NCBI RefSeq assembly: GCF_001808185.1
Contig: NZ_CP017668.1
Location: 1,736,001-1,800,000, forward strand
DNA: 64,000 nucleotides
DNA from: Jeongeupia sp. USM3
Lineage (GTDB): Bacteria; Pseudomonadota; Gammaproteobacteria; Burkholderiales; Chitinibacteraceae
Reading direction: 5' to 3'
Part shown: in pieces, positions 42,256-50,936 of the stretch
How positions within the stretch are numbered: position 1 is the stretch's first letter
How the letters are laid out: the number at the start of each line of letters is the position of its first letter
Notes under the pieces: model-generated
What the model was told of the DNA's origin: nothing
The model's input: only the letters and a program-made list of their open reading frames with translations
Databases searched by the model: none
Translations under genes and position numbers: made by a program

Positions 42256-43163
42256 AATTCACCGTCTACCAGGATTCGCGCCGCGGCGCGCGCAAGAGCA
42301 ACCAGGACCGGGTTGGTTATTCGTACAGCCGCGACGCGCTGCTGATGGTCGTCGCCGACGGCATGGGCGGCCACCTGCACGGCGAGGTCGCCGCCCAGCT
42401 GGCGGTCGAGCTGCTGACCGACCAGTTCGAGCAGAAGGCGCAGCCGGCGCTGGCCAACCCGCTGCAGTTCCTCGCCGACAGCTTCCAGCGCTGCCACGAG
42501 GCGATCTACGACTACGCCGCACGGCAGCAGATGCTCGAGATTCCGCGCACGACCTGCGTCGCCTGCATCGTCCAGGACGGCATCGCCTACTGGGCCCACG
42601 TCGGCGACTCGCGGTTCTACCTGCTGCGCGGCAGCAAGGTACTGGCACAGACGCGCGACCATTCCAAGGTGAGAAGGCTGCTCGACGAGGGCAGGATCAC
42701 CGAGGACGAAGCGCGCGTCCATCCGGAAAAGAACAAGATCTACTCCTGTCTCGGCGGCGTCTATCCGCCCGAGATCGACCTTGGCGGCAAGGTCGCGCTG
42801 TCCGACGGCGACACGCTGCTCTTGTGTTCGGACGGGCTGTGGGGCTCGCTCGAGAACGAGGAACTGGGCCAGTTCCTCGGCGCCTTCCCGGTGCTGTTCG
42901 CCGTGCCGCAGCTGATGGACCGCGCCGAGCTGCGCGGCGGCAAGTTCGGCGACAACCTCTCGGCGCTGGCGATCAACTGGCACGACGCCGACGAGAACGA
43001 CATCTCCGGCGATGCCTTCGTCTCGACGCAGAAACTCGACGTCCACACGATCGCGACCCACGTCGACCCGCTGACGGCCAAGGACGGCGGCGACTTCACC
43101 GACGACGACATCGAGAACGCCATCGCCGAAATCCAGGCGGCGATCGCCAAGTACTCGAAATAG
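42252..43163 (+). CDS. PP2C-family serine/threonine phosphatase
   Basis: A 303-aa PPM phosphatase. Metal ligands are visible in SNQDRVGY, VVADGMGGH, LLCSDGLWG and FGDNLSALAI. The C-terminal 50 residues are acidic and not part of the domain. Translational coupling to the kinase makes a reversible Ser/Thr phosphorylation module. Confidence 0.93.
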   Translation: MKFTVYQDSRRGARKSNQDRVGYSYSRDALLMVVADGMGGHLHGEVAAQLAVELLTDQFEQKAQPALANPLQFLADSFQRCHEAIYDYAARQQMLEIPRTTCVACIVQDGIAYWAHVGDSRFYLLRGSKVLAQTRDHSKVRRLLDEGRITEDEARVHPEKNKIYSCLGGVYPPEIDLGGKVALSDGDTLLLCSDGLWGSLENEELGQFLGAFPVLFAVPQLMDRAELRGGKFGDNLSALAINWHDADENDISGDAFVSTQKLDVHTIATHVDPLTAKDGGDFTDDDIENAIAEIQAAIAKYSK

Positions 43164-43205
43164 CCGGCCCGCGGCAAGCGGGCGTGCGCGGCCGGCGCCC
43201 GGCGG

Positions 43206-43211
43206 TATAAT
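43206..43211 (+). promoter_or_regulatory. Consensus -10 box upstream of rph
   Basis: TATAAT lies 29 bp before the rph ATG, in the short gap after the phosphatase gene. AAGGAT is the ribosome-binding site. No clear -35 is seen. Confidence 0.55.
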
Positions 43212-43240
43212 CCCTTGATTCGATTGAACCAAGGATCACC

Positions 43241-43957
43241 ATGCGTCCGTCCGGCCGTCTTCCCTCCGCGCTGCGCCCCGTCCGCCTCACCCGCAACTAC
43301 ACCCGCCATGCCGAAGGCAGCGTGCTGGTCGAGTTCGGCGACACCAAGGTGCTGTGCACCGCCAGCGTCGACGAATCCGTGCCGCCCTTCCTGCGCGGCA
43401 AGGGCCAGGGCTGGGTCACCGCCGAGTACGGCATGCTGCCGCGCTCGACCAACAGCCGGATGAAACGCGAAGCCGCGGCCGGCAAGCAAAGCGGACGCAC
43501 GCAGGAAATCCAGCGGCTGATCGGCCGGTCCTTGCGCGCCGTCGTCGACATGGCGGCGCTCGGCGAGCGGCAGATCGTCATCGACTGCGACGTGATCCAG
43601 GCCGACGGCGGCACCCGCACCGCCAGCATCACCGGCGCCTTCGTCGCGCTCTCCGACGCCATCAACGGCCTGATCGCCGCCGGCAAGCTCGAAGCCAGCC
43701 CGATCCGCCAGCACGTCGCCGCCGTCTCGGTCGGCGTCTACCAGGACACGCCGGTGCTCGACCTCGACTACCCGGAAGATTCGGACTGCGAAACCGACAT
43801 GAACGTCGTGATGACCGGCGACGGCCGGTTCATCGAGATCCAGGGCACCGCCGAGGGCGTGCCGTTCTCGCGCGGCGAGATGGACGCGCTGCTCGACCTG
43901 GCCGACGCCGGCATCCGCGAGCTGATTGCCGCGCAAAAGGCCGCGCTGGCCGCATGA
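43241..43957 (+). CDS. rph: Ribonuclease PH
   Basis: A 238-aa phosphorolytic 3'-5' exonuclease: MRPSGRLPSALRPVRLTRNY, the RSTNSRMKREAAAGKQSGRTQEI loop and the phosphate-binding CDVIQADGGTRTASITGAFV. It trims tRNA 3' ends. The stop overlaps the dusA start, so an operon continues through dusA and the protease. Confidence 0.97.
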   Translation: MRPSGRLPSALRPVRLTRNYTRHAEGSVLVEFGDTKVLCTASVDESVPPFLRGKGQGWVTAEYGMLPRSTNSRMKREAAAGKQSGRTQEIQRLIGRSLRAVVDMAALGERQIVIDCDVIQADGGTRTASITGAFVALSDAINGLIAAGKLEASPIRQHVAAVSVGVYQDTPVLDLDYPEDSDCETDMNVVMTGDGRFIEIQGTAEGVPFSRGEMDALLDLADAGIRELIAAQKAALAA

Positions 43958-44955
43958 ACAGCACTGCAAAACCGTCGCGGCGCTTCGCCATTGCGCCGAT
44001 GCTCGACTGGACCGACCGCTTCTACCGGCGTTTCGCGCGCGAACTGAGCCGCGACGCGTGGCTGTACACCGAGATGGTCAACACCGGTGCGATCCTGCAC
44101 GGCGACAAGCAGCGCCACCTGCGTTTCGACGAGGTCGAGAATCCGCTGGCGCTGCAGCTCGGCGGCTCCGATCCGTCGGACCTGGCCCGCTGCGCGAAGA
44201 TCGCCGAGGACTGGGGCTATGACGAGGTCAACCTCAATGTCGGCTGCCCGTCCGAGCGCGTCCAGTCCGGCTCGTTCGGCGCCTGCCTGATGCTCGAGCC
44301 GCGGCTGGTGTCGGACTGCCTGAAGGCGATGCGCGATGCCTGCGCGATCGACGTCACCGTCAAGCACCGGATCGGCATCGACGCGGTCGAGGACTACGGT
44401 TTCCTGCGCGATTTCGTCGGCCACGTCCATGAAGCCGCCGGGGTGACGACCTTCATCGTCCACGCGCGCAATGCGATCCTCAAGGGGCTGAGCCCGAAGG
44501 AAAACCGCGACATTCCGCCGCTGAAGTACGACTACGTCTACCGGCTCAAGCGCGATTTCCCGCAACTGGAAGTCATCATCAACGGCGGCATTGCCGCGCA
44601 CGGCGACATCGCCGCCCACCTCGAGCACGTCGACGGCGTGATGGTCGGCCGCGAGGCCTACCACAACCCGTGGATGCTCGCCGACGTCGACGCGCGCTAC
44701 TACGGCCACGACGGCCGGCCGGCGAGCCGCGAGGCGGTGATGCACGCGCTGCGCCCCTTCGTCGAGGCCGAACTGGCGGCCGGCACGCCATTGCGCTTCT
44801 TTACCCGCCACGTGCTCGGCCTGTATCAGGGCGAGCGCGGTGCGCGCGGCTGGCGCAGAACGCTGTCGGACGCCAAACTGCTCAAGGATGCCGGCTGGCC
44901 GCTGATCGAGGCGGCGCTGGCGCAGATGCACTCACCGGAGCCCTCGCCCGCATGA
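43954..44955 (+). CDS. dusA: tRNA-dihydrouridine synthase A
   Basis: A 333-aa FMN TIM-barrel protein: FAIAPMLDWTDRFYRRF, the catalytic cysteine in NLNVGCPSERVQSGSFGACL and the DusA-specific HARNAILKGLSPKENRDIPP. It reduces uridines in the tRNA D-loop. It overlaps rph (ATGA) and the protease gene behind it (ATGA). Confidence 0.94.
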   Translation: MNSTAKPSRRFAIAPMLDWTDRFYRRFARELSRDAWLYTEMVNTGAILHGDKQRHLRFDEVENPLALQLGGSDPSDLARCAKIAEDWGYDEVNLNVGCPSERVQSGSFGACLMLEPRLVSDCLKAMRDACAIDVTVKHRIGIDAVEDYGFLRDFVGHVHEAAGVTTFIVHARNAILKGLSPKENRDIPPLKYDYVYRLKRDFPQLEVIINGGIAAHGDIAAHLEHVDGVMVGREAYHNPWMLADVDARYYGHDGRPASREAVMHALRPFVEAELAAGTPLRFFTRHVLGLYQGERGARGWRRTLSDAKLLKDAGWPLIEAALAQMHSPEPSPA

Positions 44956-45590
44956 AGCTTGCCGCCGCGCTCGCCGCCACGCTGTTCGCCCCCGCCGCCC
45001 TTGCCACCAACATCACGCTGATGGCCGTCCTTGGCAACAAGGCCATCCTGAACATCGACGGTGCCCAGCGCACCGTCGCGGTCGGCCAGAGCGCCGGCAG
45101 CGTCAAGCTGCTGGCACTGAGCGGCGACGCCGCGACGATCGAGGCCGGCGGCGCGCAGAAGCGCATCCTGCTCGGCGAGGGCTACACGGTCAGCGGCGGC
45201 CAGCGCGATGGCGGCGGCGCCAGCCTGGTGCTCAGTGCCGACCGCGGCGGCCACTTCTACACCGATGTCCGCATCAACGGTGTGGTGCAGAAGGCCGTCG
45301 TCGATACCGGCGCGAGCTTCATCTCGCTCAGCAGCAGCGTCGCCGACAAGATGAAGATCGACTATCGCAAGGGGCGCGAGGGCACGGCCAGCACCGCCAA
45401 CGGCAAGATCAGCGTCTGGATCACCAAGGTGCCGCAGGTGCAGGTCGGCAACGTGATGCTTTACGACGTCGACGTGTCGGTGCAGAACGGCAACTCGCTC
45501 GACATCGCCCTGCTCGGCAATTCGGCGCTCAACCGCTTCCAGATGAAGCGTGACAACGACCTGCTCACGCTGACCAAGAAAACCTATTGA
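44952..45590 (+). CDS. Exported retropepsin-like aspartic protease
   Basis: A 212-aa protein with a signal peptide ending APAALA, a small N-terminal beta domain and a clan AA aspartic protease domain. The active site is AVVDTGASFISLS (about residues 114-126), with the second half at VSVQNGNSLDIALLGNSALN. Single-domain bacterial members of this kind act as dimers in the periplasm; substrates are mostly unknown. It is translationally coupled to dusA. Confidence 0.85.
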   Translation: MKLAAALAATLFAPAALATNITLMAVLGNKAILNIDGAQRTVAVGQSAGSVKLLALSGDAATIEAGGAQKRILLGEGYTVSGGQRDGGGASLVLSADRGGHFYTDVRINGVVQKAVVDTGASFISLSSSVADKMKIDYRKGREGTASTANGKISVWITKVPQVQVGNVMLYDVDVSVQNGNSLDIALLGNSALNRFQMKRDNDLLTLTKKTY

Positions 45591-45598
45591 ATCCGGCC

Positions 45599-46207
45599 AT
45601 GACCATGCAAAAGATCGTCCTTGCCAGCAACAATGCCGGCAAAATCCGCGAATTCCGCCATCTGCTCGCCCCGCTCGGGCTCGAGATCATTCCGCAGGGC
45701 GAGCTGAACGTGCCCGAATGCGACGAACCCTTCGGCACTTTCATCGAAAACGCGCTGCAGAAAGCCCGCCATGCCAGCCGGATCACCGGCCTGCCGGCGC
45801 TGGCCGACGACTCGGGCATCTGCGTCCATGCGCTCGGCGGCGCGCCGGGCGTGTATTCGGCGCGCTTCGCAAGCGGCCCCGGCGAGCAGAAATCGGACGC
45901 CCGCAACAACGAAAAGCTGCTGGCCGAACTGGCCGGCCAGACCGACCGCAGCGCGTACTACTACGCCGCACTGGTGCTGGTACGCAGCGAGCACGATCCG
46001 CAACCGCTGATCGCCGACGGCATCTGTGCCGGCACGATCATCGACGCGCCGCGCGGCACAAACGGCTTCGGCTACGACCCGCTGTTCCTGCTGCCGCAGT
46101 ACGGCCGCACCGTTGCCGAAATCAGCGCCGACGAGAAGGCCGCAATCTCGCACCGCGGCCGCGCACTGCGCGCACTGGTCGACAAGCTCAAGGAAACCCA
46201 GCTATGA
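45599..46207 (+). CDS. rdgB: XTP/dITP pyrophosphatase
   Basis: ATG at 45599 (another at 45605). The 202-aa Ham1/RdgB protein has KIVLASNNAGKIREF, the LADDSGICVHALGGAPGVYS active-site region and GTNGFGYDPLFLLPQYGRT. It removes non-canonical purine nucleotides from the pool. Its stop overlaps the next ATG. Confidence 0.95.
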   Translation: MTMQKIVLASNNAGKIREFRHLLAPLGLEIIPQGELNVPECDEPFGTFIENALQKARHASRITGLPALADDSGICVHALGGAPGVYSARFASGPGEQKSDARNNEKLLAELAGQTDRSAYYYAALVLVRSEHDPQPLIADGICAGTIIDAPRGTNGFGYDPLFLLPQYGRTVAEISADEKAAISHRGRALRALVDKLKETQL

Positions 46208-46437
46208 GCGCGTGCAGCAACGAAGCCCGCTACGCCATCTGGCACCGCGACGACGGCTCGGTCGTGTCGTGCACCGAGAAGGTCAAGGTCATGAACGAGA
46301 ACCTCGACGAAATCGCCCAGCTGATGCAGGACGCACTCGAGGACGGCATCCTGATGGAAGTCTCCGAAGCGCAAATGAAGGACGTGCTGCACAAACTCGT
46401 CGATGCGCTGCACAACCCGTACGCCGGGCGCGACTGA
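46204..46437 (+). CDS. Small conserved protein of unknown function
   Basis: A 77-aa acidic, soluble protein: YAIWHRDDGSVVSCTEKVKV, then a helical region LDEIAQLMQDALEDGILMEV and DVLHKLVDALHNPY. I recall similar short proteins in betaproteobacteria and know of no function. It overlaps rdgB (ATGA) and is followed after 7 bp by hemW, so expression is coupled to both. Confidence 0.82.
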   Translation: MSACSNEARYAIWHRDDGSVVSCTEKVKVMNENLDEIAQLMQDALEDGILMEVSEAQMKDVLHKLVDALHNPYAGRD

Positions 46438-46444
46438 TCCACCG

Positions 46445-47659
46445 ATGACGAAAATCGCCTTGCCGACGACCCGCAGCAACTGGGGGCTGACCGCGCTGCC
46501 GCCGCTGGCGCTGTACATCCATTTCCCGTGGTGCGTGAAGAAGTGCCCGTACTGTGACTTCAACTCGCACGCACTCAAGTTTGGCGGCAGCGGCAACGAC
46601 GGCCGGCTCGATGCGACGCTCGAATCGCAGTACGTCGACGCGCTGATCGCCGATCTGGAATCCTGTCTGCCGCTGGTCTGGGGCCGGCCGGTGACGTCGA
46701 TCTTCATGGGTGGCGGCACGCCGAGCCTGTTCTCTGCGGAGTCGATGGACCGGCTGCTCGCGGCGATCCGTGCCCGGGTCAAGCTCTTGCCCGACGCCGA
46801 AATCACCATGGAAGCCAATCCGGGCACCTTCGAGGCCGACAAGTTCGCCGGCTTTGCGCAAGCGAGCATCAACCGGCTGTCGATCGGCATCCAGAGCTTC
46901 GACGACGCCAAGCTCAAGGCGCTCGGCCGCATCCACGACCGCGATGCCGCGCAGCGCGCCATCGAGATCGCCCACCGCCACTTCGACAATTTCAACCTCG
47001 ACCTGATGTACGCGCTGCCGCAGCAGACGCTGGCCGAGGCGCTCGCCGACATCGAGACAGCGATCGCCGCACGGCCAACGCACATCAGTGCCTACCACCT
47101 GACGCTGGAACCGAACACGCTGTTCCACCGCTATCCGCCGGCCGTACCCGACGACGACCTTGCCGCCGACATGCAGGATGCGATCGAGGCAAGGCTTGCC
47201 ACCGCCGGTTTCGAGCATTACGAAACCAGCGCCTTCGCCCGGCCCAAGCGTCAGGCCAGGCACAACCTCAACTACTGGCGCTTCGGCGACTACCTCGGCA
47301 TCGGCGCTGGCGCGCACGCCAAGATCAGCTTTCCCGACCGGGTGATCCGGCAGATGCGCTACAAGCAGCCGGCCGAATACCTGGCGAAGCTGGCGGGCGG
47401 CAGCGCGGTACAGACCGAGGACGCGATCACGCTCGAACAACTGCCGTTCGAGTTCATGCTCAACGCGCTGCGGCTGACCGACGGCTTTGCACTCAACCTG
47501 TTCACCGAGCGCACCGGCCTGCCACTGACCAAAGTAATCCACGAGATCGACCGCGCCTGTGCTGAGGGCCTGCTCGAACGCGACCTCGAACACGTCAGGC
47601 CGACCGAACAGGGCCGGCGGTTCTTGAACACGCTGCTCGAACGTTTTTTACCAGACTGA
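46445..47659 (+). CDS. hemW: Radical SAM heme chaperone HemW
   Basis: A 404-aa protein with the cluster motif PWCVKKCPYCDFNSHALK, FMGGGTPSLF, NRLSIGIQSFDDAKLKALGR and the C-terminal HemN domain. The CxxxCxxC pattern is that of HemW, not of anaerobic coproporphyrinogen oxidase HemN, which it is often mislabelled as. It is thought to hand heme to target proteins. rdgB-hemW order is conserved. Confidence 0.94.
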   Translation: MTKIALPTTRSNWGLTALPPLALYIHFPWCVKKCPYCDFNSHALKFGGSGNDGRLDATLESQYVDALIADLESCLPLVWGRPVTSIFMGGGTPSLFSAESMDRLLAAIRARVKLLPDAEITMEANPGTFEADKFAGFAQASINRLSIGIQSFDDAKLKALGRIHDRDAAQRAIEIAHRHFDNFNLDLMYALPQQTLAEALADIETAIAARPTHISAYHLTLEPNTLFHRYPPAVPDDDLAADMQDAIEARLATAGFEHYETSAFARPKRQARHNLNYWRFGDYLGIGAGAHAKISFPDRVIRQMRYKQPAEYLAKLAGGSAVQTEDAITLEQLPFEFMLNALRLTDGFALNLFTERTGLPLTKVIHEIDRACAEGLLERDLEHVRPTEQGRRFLNTLLERFLPD

Positions 47660-47675
47660 GCACGGTCCATTGATG

Positions 47676-47706
47676 AAAAACGGCAAGCCACGGCTTGCCG
47701 TTTTTC
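47676..47706. terminator. Bidirectional terminator between hemW and ribB
   Basis: AAAAACGGCAAGCC and GGCTTGCCGTTTTT form a long perfect stem with a short loop, suiting both convergent genes. Confidence 0.95.
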
Positions 47707-47707
47707 A

Positions 47708-48370
47708 TCACGCGGCGACCGCCTCCTCACTCTGCCGCACCTGCTGCCGATACCAAACGAGGTCTTCGATCGTCAGCACCGGCAGGCCGTGCTGCTCGGC
47801 GTAGGCGATCACCGTGTCGCCGCGCATCATCGTGCCATCGGGGTTCATCAGCTCGCACAGCACCGACGCATCGCTCAGGCCGGCGAGTTGCGCCAGCTCG
47901 ATCGAGCCTTCGGTATGCCCTCGCCGTTCGATCACGCCGCCGGGGCGGCCGCGCAGCGGGAAGACGTGGCCGGGGCTGACGAGCTGCGCCGGATCAAGGC
48001 TCAGCGCCGCGCGGATCGTCGTCACCCGGTCGACCGCCGACACGCCGGTCGAGACGCCGCCTCGCGCTTCGATCGACACGGTGAACGCCGTGCTGTTGCG
48101 GCTACCATTGCGCGCGACCATCTGCGGCAACTGCAGCCGGTTCAGCGCGGCGTCGCTCAGGCACAGGCAGACGATGCCGCTGCCGTCGCGGATCATCTGC
48201 GCCATGCTGCCGGCGTCGATGCGTTCGGCGGCAACGATCAGGTCGGCCTCGTTCTCGCGGTCTTCGTCGTCGAGCAGCACGACCGGCCGGCCGATGCCGG
48301 TGGCGATGACGGCGGCTTCGAGTCGCTGCTGGGGATGGGTAGAGGAAAAATACTGGTCGAATTTTGACAT
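47708..48370 (-). CDS. ribB: 3,4-dihydroxy-2-butanone 4-phosphate synthase
   Basis: The ATG at 48370 gives 220 aa; the frame continues upstream through the riboswitch and is not coding. Key strings are VVLLDDEDRENEADLI, the acidic active-site loop, SVDRV-type STGVSAVDRVTTI, SPGHVFPLRGRPGGVIERRGHTE and ELMNPDGTMMRGD. It makes the four-carbon unit of riboflavin from ribulose-5-phosphate. There is no fused RibA domain. An FMN riboswitch in the leader controls it. Confidence 0.96.
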   Translation of the reverse strand: MSKFDQYFSSTHPQQRLEAAVIATGIGRPVVLLDDEDRENEADLIVAAERIDAGSMAQMIRDGSGIVCLCLSDAALNRLQLPQMVARNGSRNSTAFTVSIEARGGVSTGVSAVDRVTTIRAALSLDPAQLVSPGHVFPLRGRPGGVIERRGHTEGSIELAQLAGLSDASVLCELMNPDGTMMRGDTVIAYAEQHGLPVLTIEDLVWYRQQVRQSEEAVAA

Positions 48371-48469
48371 TCGGAAACGCTCCGCAGAATTGGCGAAAGC
48401 GTTCAGGGCCAACCCGGAACCGGGTCGGAGACGGCCGCCCGCCTGCCGTTCGGCATGCGGGCTCACCTG

Positions 48470-48617
48470 GTCTTCTCTCATCCGGACTGTAACCGTCGGC
48501 TCCGGAATCTGACCGGATCTGCTGACCCTGCTGGCGCAGGCGCTCGCGGGCTTGGCTCCCCTACTTCTAAATGGAGCCCTACCGCCGGTGGGGAATTTCA
48601 CCCCGCCCTGAAGACGC
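48470..48617 (-). promoter_or_regulatory. FMN riboswitch (RFN element) of ribB
   Basis: On the minus strand the leader reads GGGCGGGGTGAAATTCCCCA, then CCGGCGGTAGGG, then later TCCGGTCAGATTCCGG, GCCGACGGTTACAGTCCGGA and TGAGAGAAG. These are the conserved segments of the FMN aptamer in the right order. It starts about 250 bases before ribB. Confidence 0.96.
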
Positions 48618-48838
48618 ATTGTGCCGCGACCCACGTCGCGACGATTCAGATGTTAACAAAATCGGCGAACGCGGGCAGCTGCGGCTATCCCGCACCCGTG
48701 GGCACGAAGCGCCCGGAGCCCGATCCTGCTGAATGCAGCACTAAGCCTTCCTCGCCAGACAGCGCCCTTAAGCCCGGGCGGGAACATCCACGGCGCATGT
48801 GGTCTAATGAGCTTCATGCAACCCGATGAGGCTTTCCC
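48618..48838. other. Divergent promoter region of ribB and rnk
   Basis: CACAAT on the minus strand (48618-48623) is a plausible -10 just before the riboswitch. A TCTAAT (48805-48810) upstream of rnk may be its -10. Nothing else was recognised. Confidence 0.4.
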
Positions 48839-49252
48839 ATGTCCGCATTGCCCCCGATCACGGTGTCGTCGCTCGATGCCGACCGCCTGTACGAACTGAT
48901 CGACACGCTGCCTGCCAGCGCCTTTCCCGGCGCGGCTTCGCTGCGCGCCGAGCTCGACCGGGCAACCCTGCTCGAACCGGAGGACATGCCGGCCGACGTG
49001 GTGACGATGCGCTCGCGCGTCCGTTTCGAGATCGCCGGTTCGGGCCAGCCTTTCGAGCTGACGCTGTGCTATCCGAAGGACCTGAACGGCGCGGCCGAGC
49101 AGATTTCTATCACCGCGCCGGTCGGCAGCGCCCTGCTCGGGCTGTCGGTCGGCCAGCAGATCACCTGGCCGGCACCGGGCGGCGGAACGACCAGCGTGAC
49201 CATCCTCGACGTCGTCTACCAGCCCGAACGCGCCGGCGAGTTCGGCCGCTGA
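48839..49252 (+). CDS. rnk: Rnk-like nucleoside diphosphate kinase regulator
   Basis: A 137-aa protein with an N-terminal coiled-coil-like helix pair and a GreA/GreB C-terminal domain (PADVVTMRSRVRFEI, TAPVGSALLGLSVGQQITWP). This is the Rnk layout. Rnk binds RNA polymerase and alters nucleoside diphosphate kinase levels in E. coli and Pseudomonas. Confidence 0.9.
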   Translation: MSALPPITVSSLDADRLYELIDTLPASAFPGAASLRAELDRATLLEPEDMPADVVTMRSRVRFEIAGSGQPFELTLCYPKDLNGAAEQISITAPVGSALLGLSVGQQITWPAPGGGTTSVTILDVVYQPERAGEFGR

Positions 49253-49259
49253 GCACGGC

Positions 49260-50306
49260 TCAGGGCCCGGCCGACGCCGCGTCGTCATTGCGCTGGCGCG
49301 GCTCGGGCAACGACGCGTCGTTGGCGTCGATGCCGTACGGTGCAACCGCGTACGGCTCGGCCGGCAGCGCGCCCAGCAATTCGGCCGTCGGCGGGCTGCC
49401 GGCGTCCAGCGCCTGCGGCACGGCATTGGGCTCGGCCAGCAGCGCGCGCACCCGGTCCTGGTCCAGCGGCCGGCTGGCGAGCACCGCGTCCATGATGCGC
49501 GCATCGAGCAGACTGGCGGCCAGCGTTGCCGGCGGCGGCTGGTCCGGATATTCGCCAACCGCTTCATAGCTCGCCATCCACACCTGCCCGCCTGCCTCGC
49601 CGACCAGCACCGGCTGGTTGATCACCCGGAACGGCGTGCCGATCTTCAGCTGCGGGAACAGTTCGGCCGCGTCCTCCGGATACAGGTGCATGCAGCCGTG
49701 GCTGGTGCGCATGCCCAGCCCCCACGGACGGTTGGTGGCATGCAGGAAGATGCCCGGCCAGCCGGTGCGCATAGCCAGTATGCCCATCGGGTTGTCCGGC
49801 CCCGGCGGAAAGTACTCGGGCAGCTCAACGCCCTCCTCCGCCATGTGTTCGTCGCGAATGCTCTTGGGGACGAACCAGCCCGGATCACGGTACTTGGCGG
49901 TCACCTTGCTGCTGCCGAGCGGCGTCGACCAGCCCTCGCGGGCGATGCTGATCGGATAGGTGATCACCTGCGCCGGCTGGCCCTTTCTCGGCGGCGGAAA
50001 ATAGTACATGCGCCGCTGCGGGATGTTGACGACGATGCCCTGCCACGGCTTGGGCGGCAGGATGAAGCGGGTCGGAATCACCACGCGGGTGTGCGCGCCG
50101 GGCGTCCAGACCGAGACCTTGGGGTTGGCGCTGGTGATCTCGGCGTAGCCGAGGTCGAAATGGCGCATCAGGTCGAGCAGCGTGTTGTCGGGCGTCGGCA
50201 CGACGACCTTGACCTCGCCGACCACCGTGCTGCCATCCTTCGGCAAGGTGAACGTTGCCGCTGCGGCGACGGTCGAAACCAGCATGGCTGCCGTCATGAC
50301 CACCAT
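49260..50306 (-). CDS. L,D-transpeptidase (ErfK/YbiS type), exported
   Basis: ATG at 50306 (or 50297) gives about 348 aa with a signal peptide ending STVAAAA. The YkuD domain (about 125-265) contains IFLHATNRPWGLGMRTSHGC with the catalytic cysteine in SHGCMHLYPED. A LysM-like stretch (DNTLLDLMRHFDLGYAEITSAN) precedes it and an Ala/Pro-rich tail follows. These enzymes cross-link peptidoglycan 3-3 or attach lipoproteins to it. It starts only about 22 bp from another L,D-transpeptidase on the opposite strand. Confidence 0.9.
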   Translation of the reverse strand: MVVMTAAMLVSTVAAAATFTLPKDGSTVVGEVKVVVPTPDNTLLDLMRHFDLGYAEITSANPKVSVWTPGAHTRVVIPTRFILPPKPWQGIVVNIPQRRMYYFPPPRKGQPAQVITYPISIAREGWSTPLGSSKVTAKYRDPGWFVPKSIRDEHMAEEGVELPEYFPPGPDNPMGILAMRTGWPGIFLHATNRPWGLGMRTSHGCMHLYPEDAAELFPQLKIGTPFRVINQPVLVGEAGGQVWMASYEAVGEYPDQPPPATLAASLLDARIMDAVLASRPLDQDRVRALLAEPNAVPQALDAGSPPTAELLGALPAEPYAVAPYGIDANDASLPEPRQRNDDAASAGP

Positions 50307-50330
50307 CGCGGCCAGCCGCGGAGTCCGATG

Positions 50331-50882
50331 ATGCTTGCCCGCCTGCTTCTGCCCTATCTGTTGCCGATACTGCTGCTGGCCGCCGCAGCCGTGCGCGCCG
50401 AGCCGTGGGCGCTGGTCGACACCAGCGTACAGACGCTGACCGTCTATTCGACCTCGGGCGTGCCGCTGCTCACCGTCGATCATGTCGCGATCGGCAGCGG
50501 CGGCGTGTCGGACGTCCATTACCGCGGCGACAACACCACGCCCCGCGGCGACTACCGGATCCGGGCGATTCGCAAATCGCATCGCTTCGTCACCTTTTAC
50601 GAGCTGGATTACCCTAAGACCGCGCAGGCCGAGCAGGCGTTCCGCGACGGCCGGCTCTCGGGCAAGGCCCGCGACCTGATCGCGATGCAGAACGACGCCG
50701 GCGTGCGCGCCGCACAGCGGACCGTGCTCGGCGGCTGGATCGGCATCCACGGCGTCGGCAAGGGCAATATGGACATCCACCGCACCTACAACTGGACCGA
50801 CGGCTGCGTCGCGCTCGACAACGACGCGCTGGCAGCATTCGGCGAATGGGCCGACGTCGGCATGCGCGTCGAGATTCGCTGA
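50331..50882 (+). CDS. Small L,D-transpeptidase family protein, exported
   Basis: GGAG at 50320-50323 is best placed for the ATG at 50331, though 50328 is possible. The 183-aa protein has a leucine-rich signal peptide ending AAAVRAE and a YkuD domain, with GGWIGIHGVGKGNMDIHRTY and TDGCVALDNDAL carrying the active-site cysteine. It is shorter than the divergent neighbour and lacks LysM. Together with the lipoprotein at 50937 it suggests an envelope-anchoring group. Confidence 0.88.
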   Translation: MLARLLLPYLLPILLLAAAAVRAEPWALVDTSVQTLTVYSTSGVPLLTVDHVAIGSGGVSDVHYRGDNTTPRGDYRIRAIRKSHRFVTFYELDYPKTAQAEQAFRDGRLSGKARDLIAMQNDAGVRAAQRTVLGGWIGIHGVGKGNMDIHRTYNWTDGCVALDNDALAAFGEWADVGMRVEIR

Positions 50883-50936
50883 ACCGGCCGACCCCAGCCC
50901 GAACCGGCGGGACGCGAAGGCGCCCCGCGCGGCCCG

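Noticed and set aside
48371..48634. N-terminal extension of ribB
   Set aside because: The extra frame lies in the FMN riboswitch, a non-coding leader.
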